Source: Muriiphilus sp048268845
GTDB taxonomy: Bacteria; Pseudomonadota; Alphaproteobacteria; Rhodobacterales; Rhodobacteraceae
Length of the DNA stretch: 64,000 bases
Direction: 5' to 3'
Assembly (NCBI GenBank): GCA_048268845.1
Contig: JBLWUQ010000012.1
Span: 1 to 64,000 of the forward strand
Shown: positions 1 to 10,742 of the stretch, in pieces
Layout of the letters: each line of letters begins with the position of its first letter
How positions within the stretch are numbered: the stretch's first letter is position 1
Made by a program: the position numbers and the translations under genes
The notes under the pieces: generated by a model
Database searches by the model: none
What the model saw: the letters and a program-made list of their open reading frames with translations, nothing else
What the model was told of the DNA's origin: nothing

Positions 1-222
1 GCGAAAACAACCTCTACAAGATCCTGCTCAGATCCTGCAGAATGAAACCGCTCAGGACCTGAGCTGGAATAGACCCTGGCTGAAATACTCTTCGGCCCTC
101 TCGTCGGTCCCGCAAACGGGACCGCCTGCCGGGTTCGCAACCGTGCCAGGGCACGGTCACTCAGGGGTCCGAGGGGCAGCGCCCCTCGCATCGGTTGCGC
201 CGGCGTCAGCCGGTGCGAAACC
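1..222. other. Intergenic stretch with several hairpins
   Basis: No convincing gene is seen here. The stretch lies 3' of the minus-strand operon that ends at 223 and holds at least three GC-rich inverted repeats, at 105-124, 140-157 and about 171-184. Positions 76-90 resemble, on the opposite strand, the core of the intergenic element at 12682-12745. The small plus-strand frame starting at 143 overlaps these hairpins and has no protein-like features. Confidence 0.5.
105..124. terminator. Perfect hairpin, possible bidirectional terminator
   Basis: Eight complementary bases on each side (CGGTCCCG and CGGGACCG) enclose a 4-base CAAA loop. No T-run follows, so a terminator role is inferred from its place beyond the end of the minus-strand operon. 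Confidence 0.35.
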
Positions 223-1365
223 TCACCGGTACGACAACACCCGCCCCCCGTCGCTGACCACGAACTTGCGCACATCGCCAAACCCCGGCGGGTTCCGCTC
301 GGCCAATACCTGGAACGGACGCTGCGGCAGGATGATCGCCCGCTCCATCCGCGTCGCGCCCAAGTCAGCACCCCGCCCGCCGAACGGGTCGAGCGAAAAG
401 ATCTCGCGCTCGACGCTTGAAAACCACCCGGCCTTCTCCGTCTCCACCCGCTCGCTGACCAGATCCTCCACCGTCCAGGCCAGCGCCCAATCCTGCCCCG
501 TCGGCGCCTTGGCGTCCTCGAGCACTTCGCGCAGCGGCCCGGTCTGGCGGGTGTAGGAATGCGAATACATCGGCCCGACATGAAACCGCCGCAGCCGTTT
601 CGGGTGCAGATCGTCAAAGTCGCGGTCGAACCCGGAGGCGATGGTGACCAGTTTCAACCCGGCCACCGCCTGCGCGCTCAGATGCGCCAGCACTTCCGGC
701 CAACGCTCCTGGTCCTTGGGCAGGGCGGTGCGCCCGGTATCCTCGACATCCATCAGATAGATCGTCGGGATGTTCTGCATCGAATCGTAAACCGCCCAAT
801 GCAGTAGATAGCGCCGCCTCGGCTCGCGCCCTTCGGCAAGGTTGCCCAGCCAGACCGCGTCCGGGTCCATCTGCGGCCAGAACAGATCGCCCTGCAGCAA
901 TTCCTCGTAGTAAAGCCGCTGGCTCATGGCGAATTGCAGTCGGGTCGGGATCGTCAGGTTGCCGACGATCTCGCGCACCATCTGCGCCTTCAACTCCTCC
1001 GGCCCCGGCATGTTCTTGAGGTGCTTGCCCGCCTGCGCCGCGTCCGAGGCCATCTGCATCAACTCGGCATGAACCGGAAAGCCGCTTTCGGTGCGGTCGA
1101 AGGTCAGCTTGCCGGGCAGCGGGCCGTCGATCCGCCCGGCCATGTGATACTTGTTGGCCAGCGCCCGGAAGGTATAGCCCAGCGCGATCAGATGCCGCCC
1201 CAGAACCTCGACCTCGACCCGGCTCAGACTGCCCTCGGCCTCGAACTGCGCCGCCACCCGGCCCAGATGCCCGGTGATCGCCTGGAACGTCGCGAAATAG
1301 CGCCGGGTGACCTGGGTATCCTCAAGGTCGGTGTGGTCGCTGGTGAGGTCGGGGGTATCGGCCAC
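223..1365 (-). CDS. Protein of unknown function, second gene of a coiled-coil operon
   Basis: I do not recognise this 380-residue protein. It is acidic and shows no signal peptide or membrane segment, so it is probably cytoplasmic. The start is a GTG at 1363-1365, directly after the stop codon of the upstream gene (1366-1368), so translation is probably coupled. A hairpin (stem 210-215/224-229) overlaps its stop codon and may end the transcript. Its fixed partner is the coiled-coil protein at 1366-2445, which suggests a joint role. I see no catalytic motif. Confidence 0.75.
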   Translation of the reverse strand: MADTPDLTSDHTDLEDTQVTRRYFATFQAITGHLGRVAAQFEAEGSLSRVEVEVLGRHLIALGYTFRALANKYHMAGRIDGPLPGKLTFDRTESGFPVHAELMQMASDAAQAGKHLKNMPGPEELKAQMVREIVGNLTIPTRLQFAMSQRLYYEELLQGDLFWPQMDPDAVWLGNLAEGREPRRRYLLHWAVYDSMQNIPTIYLMDVEDTGRTALPKDQERWPEVLAHLSAQAVAGLKLVTIASGFDRDFDDLHPKRLRRFHVGPMYSHSYTRQTGPLREVLEDAKAPTGQDWALAWTVEDLVSERVETEKAGWFSSVEREIFSLDPFGGRGADLGATRMERAIILPQRPFQVLAERNPPGFGDVRKFVVSDGGRVLSYR

Positions 1366-2445
1366 TTACGCCCCGTAGAGGTTCTTGTCGTGCTTCTCGA
1401 CGATATCGGCGAAACGGCGGGCAAAGCGTTCGTCGGCACGGGCCTTGGCCTCGAGGATCTCGCGGGCATAGACCATGTGTTCCTCGTGCGCCTCCATCAT
1501 GTCGGCCATCTTCTGGTTGGTCGCGGTGCCGATCGCGGCCATCGCCGCTTGCGCTTCCTTGTCGGTCTCGACGCCGATCTCGTTGATCCGGTGCGCCACA
1601 TCCTGCTGTTGCGCGGTCTTGAGAGACTTCGACAGCGCATCATAAAGCACCACGCGTTGCTTGGTGTCGGTCTGCAGCTTGTTGATCAGGACCATCTGCG
1701 TCGCGGCCTGGTTCTGCAGGCTGTCGACCCAGGTCTTGCCCTTCTCGATATAGCGCTCCAGCGTCTGCGAGCGGGCCAGATCCACCTGTTCCTGCTGCAC
1801 CAGCGCGTTGTATTTCGCGTTCAGCGCCGCCAGTTCGGTTTCCAGCTTGGTGCGCGCGGCGGCGTCCTGTTCGACCGAGATCTTGTTCTCAAGCTCGATG
1901 ATCTTCGGGTCCATCGCCGCGATCTCGGCGCGCACGGCCTCGAGCCCGCCCACCGTCGCCTCGCGGTCGGCGAGGGTTTCGGTCAGGTTGACCTCGACGC
2001 GGCCCTTCTGCTCGTTCAGCATGTCAAGCTGGCCTTGCAGCAGCTTCACGATCACGTCGGACTTGGCGATCAGGTCCTGCAGCTTGTCGTCGATCGAGGC
2101 GGTGCGCATCCGCTCCTGCCGCATGCTTTCGGATTTCCCGCGCGAGAACACGCCGACAAGGCTCTCCCACCCGGTTTTCGAGCGCATTTCGTCGAAATCC
2201 TTGGAGAAGGCCGAGGTCACATCGTCGAGCCCCATGATCAGCTCGGCGATGTTGGCGTTCATCACCTTGGTATGGGCGTGCACATCGTCCAGCGTCGCGT
2301 TCTCGATGTCGATTTCGATGTCGCCGCCGGCGTCCATCTTGCTGCGCGCGGCCTCGATCCTTGTGGTCAATTCGGCGATCCGGGTTTGCGCCTCGGTCAC
2401 CTGGGCCTGGCTTTCCCTGATCTGGGCATCGAGTGTCGCGGCCAT
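1366..2445 (-). CDS. Long coiled-coil protein of unknown function
   Basis: The 359-residue product is almost entirely alpha-helical and charged. Heptad-like stretches run through residues 1-40, about 135-230 and 240-350, and there is no signal peptide or membrane segment. The ATG at 2443-2445 is preceded by GAGGA at good spacing. It heads a two-gene operon with the unknown protein at 223-1365. The general look (helical, abutting a second unknown cytoplasmic protein) is vaguely like the TelA/tellurite-resistance-associated families, but I cannot see a diagnostic motif, so no function is assigned. Confidence 0.7.
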   Translation of the reverse strand: MAATLDAQIRESQAQVTEAQTRIAELTTRIEAARSKMDAGGDIEIDIENATLDDVHAHTKVMNANIAELIMGLDDVTSAFSKDFDEMRSKTGWESLVGVFSRGKSESMRQERMRTASIDDKLQDLIAKSDVIVKLLQGQLDMLNEQKGRVEVNLTETLADREATVGGLEAVRAEIAAMDPKIIELENKISVEQDAAARTKLETELAALNAKYNALVQQEQVDLARSQTLERYIEKGKTWVDSLQNQAATQMVLINKLQTDTKQRVVLYDALSKSLKTAQQQDVAHRINEIGVETDKEAQAAMAAIGTATNQKMADMMEAHEEHMVYAREILEAKARADERFARRFADIVEKHDKNLYGA

Positions 2446-2655
2446 GGGTCATCCTCAAAGTAAATGGTCATAACATTGATCTGGTCGAGCGTAACGCGAT
2501 TTTCAAGCGATGGGGAGACGCAATTGCGTGCCATCCCGGGGTTTTTACACGCACATATTCGCACGCGACAATGTTTCGCTTGTCTCGCTGGAAACGCTCT
2601 CCATACTGCCCGGCAATGCCCCGCGCAAAGGGCTTGAAACGGGAGGTTCGATCGG
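2446..2655. promoter_or_regulatory. Divergent promoter region
   Basis: About 210 bases separate two divergent transcription units (the coiled-coil operon and the SLC13 gene). It must hold both promoters. It is visibly richer in A+T than its surroundings. I cannot fix -35/-10 boxes with confidence. Confidence 0.4.
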
Positions 2656-4539
2656 GTGGAAGCGGTAGCGCTGACAGGCGAGATGATGGTGGTGCTTGGT
2701 ATTCTCGCCTTCACCATTTTCCTGTTCGTGAGCGAGATCGTAAGGGTCGATCTCGCCGCGGTGATGGTGATGGTCCTGATCGGCGTGCTGAGCTACATGC
2801 CCGGCCTCGAGAACCTGGCCGACATCAACCACCTGTTTTCCGGTTTCAGTTCCAATGCGGTGATCTCGATCATCGCCGTGATGATCATCGGCGCGGGGCT
2901 GGACCGCACCGGCATCATGAACAAGGTCGCGGCCTGGATCCTGAAAATCGGCGGCACCAGCGAGAAACGGATCATCCCGATCATCTCGGGCACTGTCGGC
3001 TTCATCTCGTCGTTCATGCAGAACGTCGGCGCGGCGGCGCTGTTCCTGCCGGTGGTCTCAAGGATCTCGGCGCGCACGGGGTTGCCGCTGTCGCGGCTGC
3101 TGATGCCGATGGGCTTTACCGCCATCCTCGGCGGCACGATGACGATGGTCGGATCTTCGCCGCTGATCCTGCTCAACGATCTCATCGTCGGCACCAATGC
3201 GGATCTGCCCGCGGACGAGAAGATCGAGACGTTCGGGCTGTTCGCGCCGATGCCGATCGGCCTCGCGCTCGTCACCTCGGGCATACTCTACTTCGTGATC
3301 TTCGGTCGCTGGGTGCTGCCGTCGCGCACGAAGGGCGAAGATGCGACGACCGGCCAGACGCTGGACGAGTATCTGACCAGCACCTATGGCCTGAAGGCCG
3401 ATCTGGTCGAGGTCGATGTGCCCGCGGGCAACATCCTGTTGGGTCACAAGATCGACGACATCATGAACGCCCACAGCCTCTATATCATCGGCGCGATCCA
3501 CGGCGGCGACAAGGTGTTGAACCCCTCCACCTCCACCACGATCCACACCCCCTGCCGGCTCGCCATCCTTGGCCGGCACAAGGTGATCAAGGAAATCTGC
3601 GACATCTACAGCATCAACGTGCTGCCTCAACTCAAGGAGTTCGCCGAGGACTTCTCGACGACCAAGGCCGGGGTTGCCGAGATCGTGGTCAGGCCGGGCG
3701 CCTCGATCATCGGCAAGACGCCGTCGGAGCTGCGCTTCCGGCTGACCTACGGCATGAGCCTGCTGGCGATCCACCGCGGCGAGGCGACGATGAGCCTGGT
3801 CGAGACCCCCGAGCACGAACCCGTAGACCTCGGGGCGCAGAAGCTTCAGGCAGGCGATACGCTGGTGGTGCATACCCCATGGGAAATGCTGTCCCTGATG
3901 AAATCGAACCGCGATTTCGTCGTCATCACCACCGACTTCCCCGAAGAAGACCTGCGCCCGCGCAAGATGGGCTGGGCGCTTCTGTTCTTCCTCGTGGCGC
4001 TCGGGCTGATCCTGTTCTCGGACCTGCGCCTGTCTCTGGCCCTGCTTGTAGGCGCGGTGGGCATGATCGTGACACGGGTGCTGTCGATGGACGAGGCCTA
4101 TCGCGCGGTGGGCTGGAACACGGTGTTCCTCTTGGCCTCGCTGATCCCGCTCGGCATGGCCGTGCAACACACCGGCACCGCCGATTGGGTCGCGCATCAG
4201 GTCCTGTCGCTGCTGCATGGCTGGCCGATCTGGACGTTGCAGGTGGGCGTGGCCTTGCTGGCCACCGGGTTCACGCTGGTGATGTCCAACGTCGGTGCGA
4301 CCGTTCTGCTGGTGCCGCTTGCCGTGTCGATCGCGCGCGAGGCCGGGGGCGATCCGGGGATCTTCGCGCTGACCGTTGCGATCTCGACGTCGAACTCGTT
4401 CCTGATCCCGACGCATCAGGTCAACGCGCTACTGATGGCGCCCGCCGGCTACCGAGTGGCCGATTTCCTCAAGACGGGCGGTATCATGACGGTGATCTTT
4501 CTTGTCGTGTCGCAGGGCGTCATGGCGCTGTTCTACTGA
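2656..4539 (+). CDS. SLC13/ArsB-type anion permease with RCK-C domains
   Basis: This 627-residue polytopic inner-membrane transporter has hydrophobic segments over about residues 5-225 and 440-627. They flank a soluble segment (about 235-430) with at least one TrkA-C/RCK-C-like domain, visible as VVRPGASIIGKTPSEL and LQAGDTLVVH. The permease halves carry the family-like stretches SSFMQNVGAAALFLPV and TLVMSNVGATVLLVP. Family members move sulfate, dicarboxylates or other anions; the substrate cannot be read here. The start is a GTG at 2656 with GGGAGG nine bases upstream. The RCK-C insertion is usual for bacterial members of this size. Confidence 0.88.
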   Translation: MEAVALTGEMMVVLGILAFTIFLFVSEIVRVDLAAVMVMVLIGVLSYMPGLENLADINHLFSGFSSNAVISIIAVMIIGAGLDRTGIMNKVAAWILKIGGTSEKRIIPIISGTVGFISSFMQNVGAAALFLPVVSRISARTGLPLSRLLMPMGFTAILGGTMTMVGSSPLILLNDLIVGTNADLPADEKIETFGLFAPMPIGLALVTSGILYFVIFGRWVLPSRTKGEDATTGQTLDEYLTSTYGLKADLVEVDVPAGNILLGHKIDDIMNAHSLYIIGAIHGGDKVLNPSTSTTIHTPCRLAILGRHKVIKEICDIYSINVLPQLKEFAEDFSTTKAGVAEIVVRPGASIIGKTPSELRFRLTYGMSLLAIHRGEATMSLVETPEHEPVDLGAQKLQAGDTLVVHTPWEMLSLMKSNRDFVVITTDFPEEDLRPRKMGWALLFFLVALGLILFSDLRLSLALLVGAVGMIVTRVLSMDEAYRAVGWNTVFLLASLIPLGMAVQHTGTADWVAHQVLSLLHGWPIWTLQVGVALLATGFTLVMSNVGATVLLVPLAVSIAREAGGDPGIFALTVAISTSNSFLIPTHQVNALLMAPAGYRVADFLKTGGIMTVIFLVVSQGVMALFY

Positions 4540-4576
4540 CATTGTGCGCGGCCGTGTTCGGCCCTAACTTGGGTTC

Positions 4577-5854
4577 ATGACCAGACACACCAAAAAGATC
4601 CTCGCCGAAGTGGCCGCCCGGCGCGACGAGTTGATCGCACTGACGCAGGGCCTGATCCGCATCCCGACGCTGAACCCGCCGGGGCAGAACTACCGCGCGC
4701 TGGTCGAATGGCTGGGTGCACGGCTGGAGGCGTCGGGGTTCACCGTCGAGCTGATCCGCGCGACCGGCGCAATCGGCGACAGCGACACCTATCCGCGCTG
4801 GAACCTGGTGGCGCGGCGCGAGGGGGCGCGGCCCGGCGACTGCGTGCATTTCAACTCGCATCACGACGTGGTCGAGGTCGGCCACGGCTGGACCCGCGAT
4901 CCGTTCGGCGGTGAGGTGATCGACGGCAAGATCTACGGGCGCGGCGCCTGCGACATGAAGGGCGGGCTGGCGACGTCGGTGATCGCCGCCGAGGCGTTCA
5001 TCGCCGCCCGCCCCGATTTCAAGGGCGCTATCGAGATCAGCGCCACGGCGGACGAGGAATCGGGCGGCTATGGTGGTGTCGCCTATCTGGCCGAACAGGG
5101 GCGGTTCGACCCCGACCGGGTGCAGCACGTCATCATCCCCGAGCCCTTGAACAAGGACCGCATCTGCCTTGGCCATCGCGGCGTCTGGTGGGCCGAGATC
5201 GAGACGCAGGGCCGCATCGCGCATGGCTCGATGCCGTTCCTCGGCGACAGTGCGATCCGGCACATGGGCGCGGTGCTGGAGGAAATCGAGCGGACGCTCT
5301 ATCCGCTCTTGGCCTCCAAACGCACCGAGATGCCGGTGGTGCCCGAGGGCGCGAAGCAATCGACGCTCAACATCAACTCGATCCACGGCGGCGAGCGCGA
5401 GCCGGACGAGGATTACACCGGCTTTCCCGCGCCCTGCGTCGCCGACCGCTGCCGCATCGTGATCGACCGGCGGTTCCTGATCGAGGAGGACATTTCCGAG
5501 GTAAAGGCCGAGGTTGCCGCGCTGATGGAGCGGGTCAAGGCCGAGCGCCCCGGTTTCGTCTACGAAATCCGCGACATGCACGAGGTGATCCCGACCATGA
5601 CCGCCGAGGACGCGCCGATCGTGACCTCGACCGCCGCGGCCATCGAGAAGGTGCTGGGGCAGCGGCCCGAATTCGTCGTCTCGCCCGGCACCTACGACCA
5701 GAAGCACATCGACCGGATCGGGCGGCTGAAGAACTGCATCGCCTATGGGCCGGGCATCCTCGACCTCGCGCACCAACCCGACGAGTGGATCGGGATCGAC
5801 GACATGATCGACAGCGCCGGGGTCATGGCGCTGGTGCTGGACGAGCTTCTGTAG
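4577..5854 (+). CDS. M20-family metallo-deacylase (ArgE/DapE type)
   Basis: A 425-residue cytoplasmic hydrolase of the acetylornithine deacetylase/succinyl-diaminopimelate desuccinylase family, which removes acyl groups from amino-acid nitrogen using two metal ions. The metal-site and catalytic motifs are visible: NSHHDVV (His95, Asp97), GRGACDMKGG (Asp126) and TADEESGG (catalytic Glu160, metal Glu161). It starts 37 bases after the SLC13 gene on the same strand and may be cotranscribed. A catabolic role is more likely than arginine or lysine biosynthesis because no biosynthetic neighbours are present; the substrate is unknown. Confidence 0.88.
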   Translation: MTRHTKKILAEVAARRDELIALTQGLIRIPTLNPPGQNYRALVEWLGARLEASGFTVELIRATGAIGDSDTYPRWNLVARREGARPGDCVHFNSHHDVVEVGHGWTRDPFGGEVIDGKIYGRGACDMKGGLATSVIAAEAFIAARPDFKGAIEISATADEESGGYGGVAYLAEQGRFDPDRVQHVIIPEPLNKDRICLGHRGVWWAEIETQGRIAHGSMPFLGDSAIRHMGAVLEEIERTLYPLLASKRTEMPVVPEGAKQSTLNINSIHGGEREPDEDYTGFPAPCVADRCRIVIDRRFLIEEDISEVKAEVAALMERVKAERPGFVYEIRDMHEVIPTMTAEDAPIVTSTAAAIEKVLGQRPEFVVSPGTYDQKHIDRIGRLKNCIAYGPGILDLAHQPDEWIGIDDMIDSAGVMALVLDELL

Positions 5855-5856
5855 TC

Positions 5857-7300
5857 TCAGCCGTGGCGCGCCGCGACGGTTTTCAGCGTCGAAAAGCCGT
5901 AAAGCGCCTCGAACCCCTTTTCGCGGCCGTGGCCTGACTTGCCGACGCCGCCGAACGGCAATTCGACCCCGCCGCCCGCGCCGTAATTGTTGATGAACAC
6001 CTGCCCGGCCTTGATCCGCTTGGCCAGCCGCATCTGGCGCGCGCCGTTCTCGGTCCAGATGCTGGCGACAAGGCCGAAGCCGGTGCCGTTGGCGATGGCG
6101 ATGGCCTCATCCTCGGTGTCGAAGGGGATCGCCACCTGCACCGGGCCGAAAATCTCCTGCTGCGCCAGCGGGTGGTCGGGCGGCACATCGGCGAACAGCG
6201 TCGCCGGGACGTAGTGGCCACCGGCGGGCGCGTCCGGGGCAATGCTGCCCTGCCCGGCGATGCGCAGGTCCGCGCCTTGCGCCATGAAGCCCTCGACCGT
6301 CGCCTTTTGCTTGGCCGAGATCAGCGGGCCGAGGTTGGCATCGGCCTTGGCCGGGGCGAAAACCATGCCGTTGTAACTGTCGGCCATGCGCGCGATCAGC
6401 CTGTCATAGACGCCGCGCTGGATCAGCACGCGCGAGGCCGCCGAACAGGTCTGCCCCGCGTTCTGGATGCAGGCGCCGACAAGGAACGGCAGCGCCGCGT
6501 CAAGGTCGGCATCGTCGAACACGATCTGCGGCGACTTGCCGCCAAGCTCCAGCGTCACCGGCACCACGTTGTCGGCGGCGGCCTTCTGCACCAGCGCGCC
6601 GACCCCGACCGAGCCGGTAAAGCTGATGTGGTTGATCCCCGGATGCGCCGACAGCGCCGCCCCGGCCTCCTCGCCCAGCCCCGGCACGACGTTGAGCGCA
6701 CCGGGCGGCAAGCCCGCTTCCTCGGCCAACGCGACAAAAGCCAGCGCGGTCAGGCAGGCTTCCTCGGCCGGTTTCAAGACGCAGGCGTTGCCCATCGCCA
6801 GCGCTGCCCCGACCGAGCGTCCGATGATCTGCATCGGGTAGTTCCACGGGACGATGTGTCCGGTCACGCCATGCGGCTCGCGCAGCGTATAGACGATGTA
6901 GCCGTCGAGATAGGGGATGGTCTCGCCCATCACCTTGTCCGCAGCACCACCGTAGAACTCCATGTAGCGCGCCAGCGCCACCGCGTCGGCGCGCGCCTGC
7001 GTCAGCGGCTTGCCCACATCCATCGCCTCGATCTGCGCAAGGTCGTCCGTGCGCGCCGCGACCAGTTGCCCGATCCGCGTCAGGATGCGGCCACGCTCCA
7101 GCGCGCTCATCCGGCCCCAGTCGCCTTCGAGTGCGCCCTGCGCGGCGGTGACGGCGGCGTCGATGTCCTCGGCGGTGCCGCGCGCGATGCTGCCGATGGT
7201 CGCGCCGGTCGAGGGGTCTTCGATCGGCAATTGTCCACCGCCCGCAGGCGCGCGCCAGACGCCGTTCACGAAAACCTTGGTCGGGTCATACCAGAGCAGA

Positions 7301-7308
<8 letters not shown>
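5857..7308 (-). CDS. NAD(P)-dependent aldehyde dehydrogenase
   Basis: A 483-residue ALDH-superfamily enzyme that oxidises an aldehyde to the acid. The general-base Glu254 lies in TLELGGKSP and the nucleophile Cys288 in NAGQTCSAASR. The cofactor-site run VPWNYPMQ is present. The ATG at 7306-7308 overlaps the end of the upstream ABC ATPase gene by 8 bases, so it is the last gene of a permease-permease-ATPase-ALDH operon. The neighbours suggest oxidation of an aldehyde derived from the imported compound. Betaine- or gamma-aminobutyraldehyde-type substrates are possible but not provable. Confidence 0.88.
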
Positions 7309-8883
<1,575 letters not shown>

Positions 8884-8887
<4 letters not shown>

Positions 8888-9705
8888 CCCCGCGCCCTCC
8901 GAACCCGTGGGTCGAGCACGTCGCGCAGCCCGTCGCCCATCAGGTTCAGTCCCAGCACCATTGCCACGATGGCCAGCCCCGGCAGGATCGCGAGGCGCGC
9001 GTCGGTGTAGATCATCGTCTGTGCATCGGCCAGCATCCGGCCCCATGACGGCAGCGGCGGCTGCGCACCAAGGCCGATATAGCTCAGCGCCGCCTCGGCG
9101 AGGATGCCCAGCGAGAACTGGATGGTGCCCTGCACGATCAGCAGGTTCAGGATGTTGGGCAGGATATGTTCATGGCTGATGCGAAACCGCCCCTTGCCCG
9201 CGACCCGCGCCGCCAGAACGTAATCTAGCGTCCACAGGCTCAGGGCGCCGCCGCGCGTCACGCGGGCGAAGACCGGGATGTTGAAGATGCCGATGGCAAG
9301 GATCGCGTTCAGCGCCGAGGGGCCGAACACGGCGGTGATCAGGATGGCGATGACCAGCGCCGGGAAGGCAAAGATCAGGTCGTTGCCGCGCATCACCACC
9401 TCGTCCAGCAGGCTGCCGCGATATGCCGCCGCCAAGAGGCCCAGCGGCACGCCGAGGCCGATGCCGATCCCGACCGCCACCAGCGCGACGGCAATCGAGG
9501 TGCGCGCGCCGACCATCAGCATCGACAGCGTGTCGCGCCCGAAATGGTCGGTGCCCAGCCAATAGCTTGCCGAGGGGTCTTGCAGCTTGTTGGGGATCGA
9601 CAGGGTGGTGACGTCATAGGGCGTCCAGACGAAGCTGATGAGGGCGGCGGCCAGAAACAGCGCCGTCAGCACCGCGCCGAGGATCAGTTGGGCAGGCAGC
9701 CTCAT
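8884..9705 (-). CDS. Dpp/Opp-type ABC permease, DppC-like
   Basis: A 273-residue inner-membrane permease with about six hydrophobic segments. It has a DppC-like N-terminal region that ends in YWLGTDHFGRDTLSML, a typical family landmark, and a cytoplasmic coupling region near the RVAGKGRFRISHEHILPN stretch. It partners with the DppB-like permease at 9702-10649 (ATGA overlap upstream) and the fused ATPase (ATGA overlap downstream). Substrates in the family include di- and oligopeptides, opines and metal chelates. Confidence 0.92.
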
Positions 9706-10649
9706 GCGCGCCGCCTCAGGCGCGGATCGACAGCGGCATAGGCGATATCGACCAGAAAGGTTACGAGGATGACCGCGAAGACCAGGATCATCACGAGGCT
9801 TTCGACCACGATCAGGTCACGCTGGGTGATGCCCTGAAAGATCAGCCGCCCGAGGCCGGGCAGGTAGAACACGTTCTCGATGATGATCGCGCCCGCCAGC
9901 AGGAACGAGAACTGCAGCCCGATGATCGTCAGCACCGGGATCATCGCGTTTCTGAGCGCATGGCGGGTGGTGGCCTGCCGCCTCGACAGCCCCTTGGCCC
10001 GCGCGGTGCGGATGTAATCCTGCCCCAGCGTCTCGATCAGCGCCGAGCGCATGACGCGCGCGAGGATCGAGGCCTGCGGCAGCGCCAGCGCCACGGCGGG
10101 CAGCGTCAATGCCTTCATCGCGGGCCAGACGCCCGCGCCCCAGCCCGGAAAACCACCCGCCGAGAACCAGCGCAGGTTGACGGCAAAAACCAGCACCAAG
10201 AGCATCGCGAACCAGAAGTTCGGCACCGCGATGCCCAGTTGCGTCGCCCCCATGATGCCGTAATCGGTGGCGCTTCCCCGCCGCGCGGCGGCGATCAGCC
10301 CGACCGGAAAGGCGATCAGCGTCGACAGGATCAAGGCGTAGAGCGCCAGTGGCAGCGACACCCAGAGCCGTTGCAGGATCAGGTCCGTGACCGGCACCTT
10401 GTAGGTATAGGACATGCCGAAATCGCCGGTCAGCATCCCGCCCAGCCAGCCCAGATAGCGGCTGATCAGCGTCCCGTTCAGCCCGAGCTGCTCGCGCAGC
10501 GCCTCGACGGTTTCGGGCCGCGCATTCATCCCCAGCATATAGGCCGCCGGATCGCCGGGAATGACCTCGATCACCGCGAAGATGACGGCGGAGGCCACCA
10601 GAAGGCTCAGGCCGAGCGACAGGGCGCGGTTGAGGGCGAAACGCAGCAT
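9702..10649 (-). CDS. Dpp/Opp-type ABC permease, DppB-like
   Basis: A 315-residue permease, first gene of the importer operon. It has an N-terminal membrane anchor (about residues 9-30), the family stretch VIPGDPAAYMLG, and several further transmembrane segments. The ATG at 10647-10649 is chosen because the family begins at this point; the much longer open frame upstream is antisense to the next gene. Its 3' end overlaps dppC-like by four bases. The operon has no adjacent periplasmic binding protein, so one must be supplied from elsewhere or lie outside the window. Confidence 0.9.
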   Translation of the reverse strand: MLRFALNRALSLGLSLLVASAVIFAVIEVIPGDPAAYMLGMNARPETVEALREQLGLNGTLISRYLGWLGGMLTGDFGMSYTYKVPVTDLILQRLWVSLPLALYALILSTLIAFPVGLIAAARRGSATDYGIMGATQLGIAVPNFWFAMLLVLVFAVNLRWFSAGGFPGWGAGVWPAMKALTLPAVALALPQASILARVMRSALIETLGQDYIRTARAKGLSRRQATTRHALRNAMIPVLTIIGLQFSFLLAGAIIIENVFYLPGLGRLIFQGITQRDLIVVESLVMILVFAVILVTFLVDIAYAAVDPRLRRRA

Positions 10650-10742
10650 AGCGCGACCGTATGACGGCGGCGCCACGGGGGGAAGGGGGATTGCGCGCGC
10701 TGGCCCCTTCCCCTCGCCCGGCCCGCGTGCCAGTTTCGCCAA

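Noticed and set aside
934..2463. 509-codon open frame on the plus strand
   Set aside because: It is antisense to the coiled-coil gene and the end of the 380-residue gene. It has no ribosome site and an Arg/His/Leu-rich composition typical of GC-rich shadow frames.
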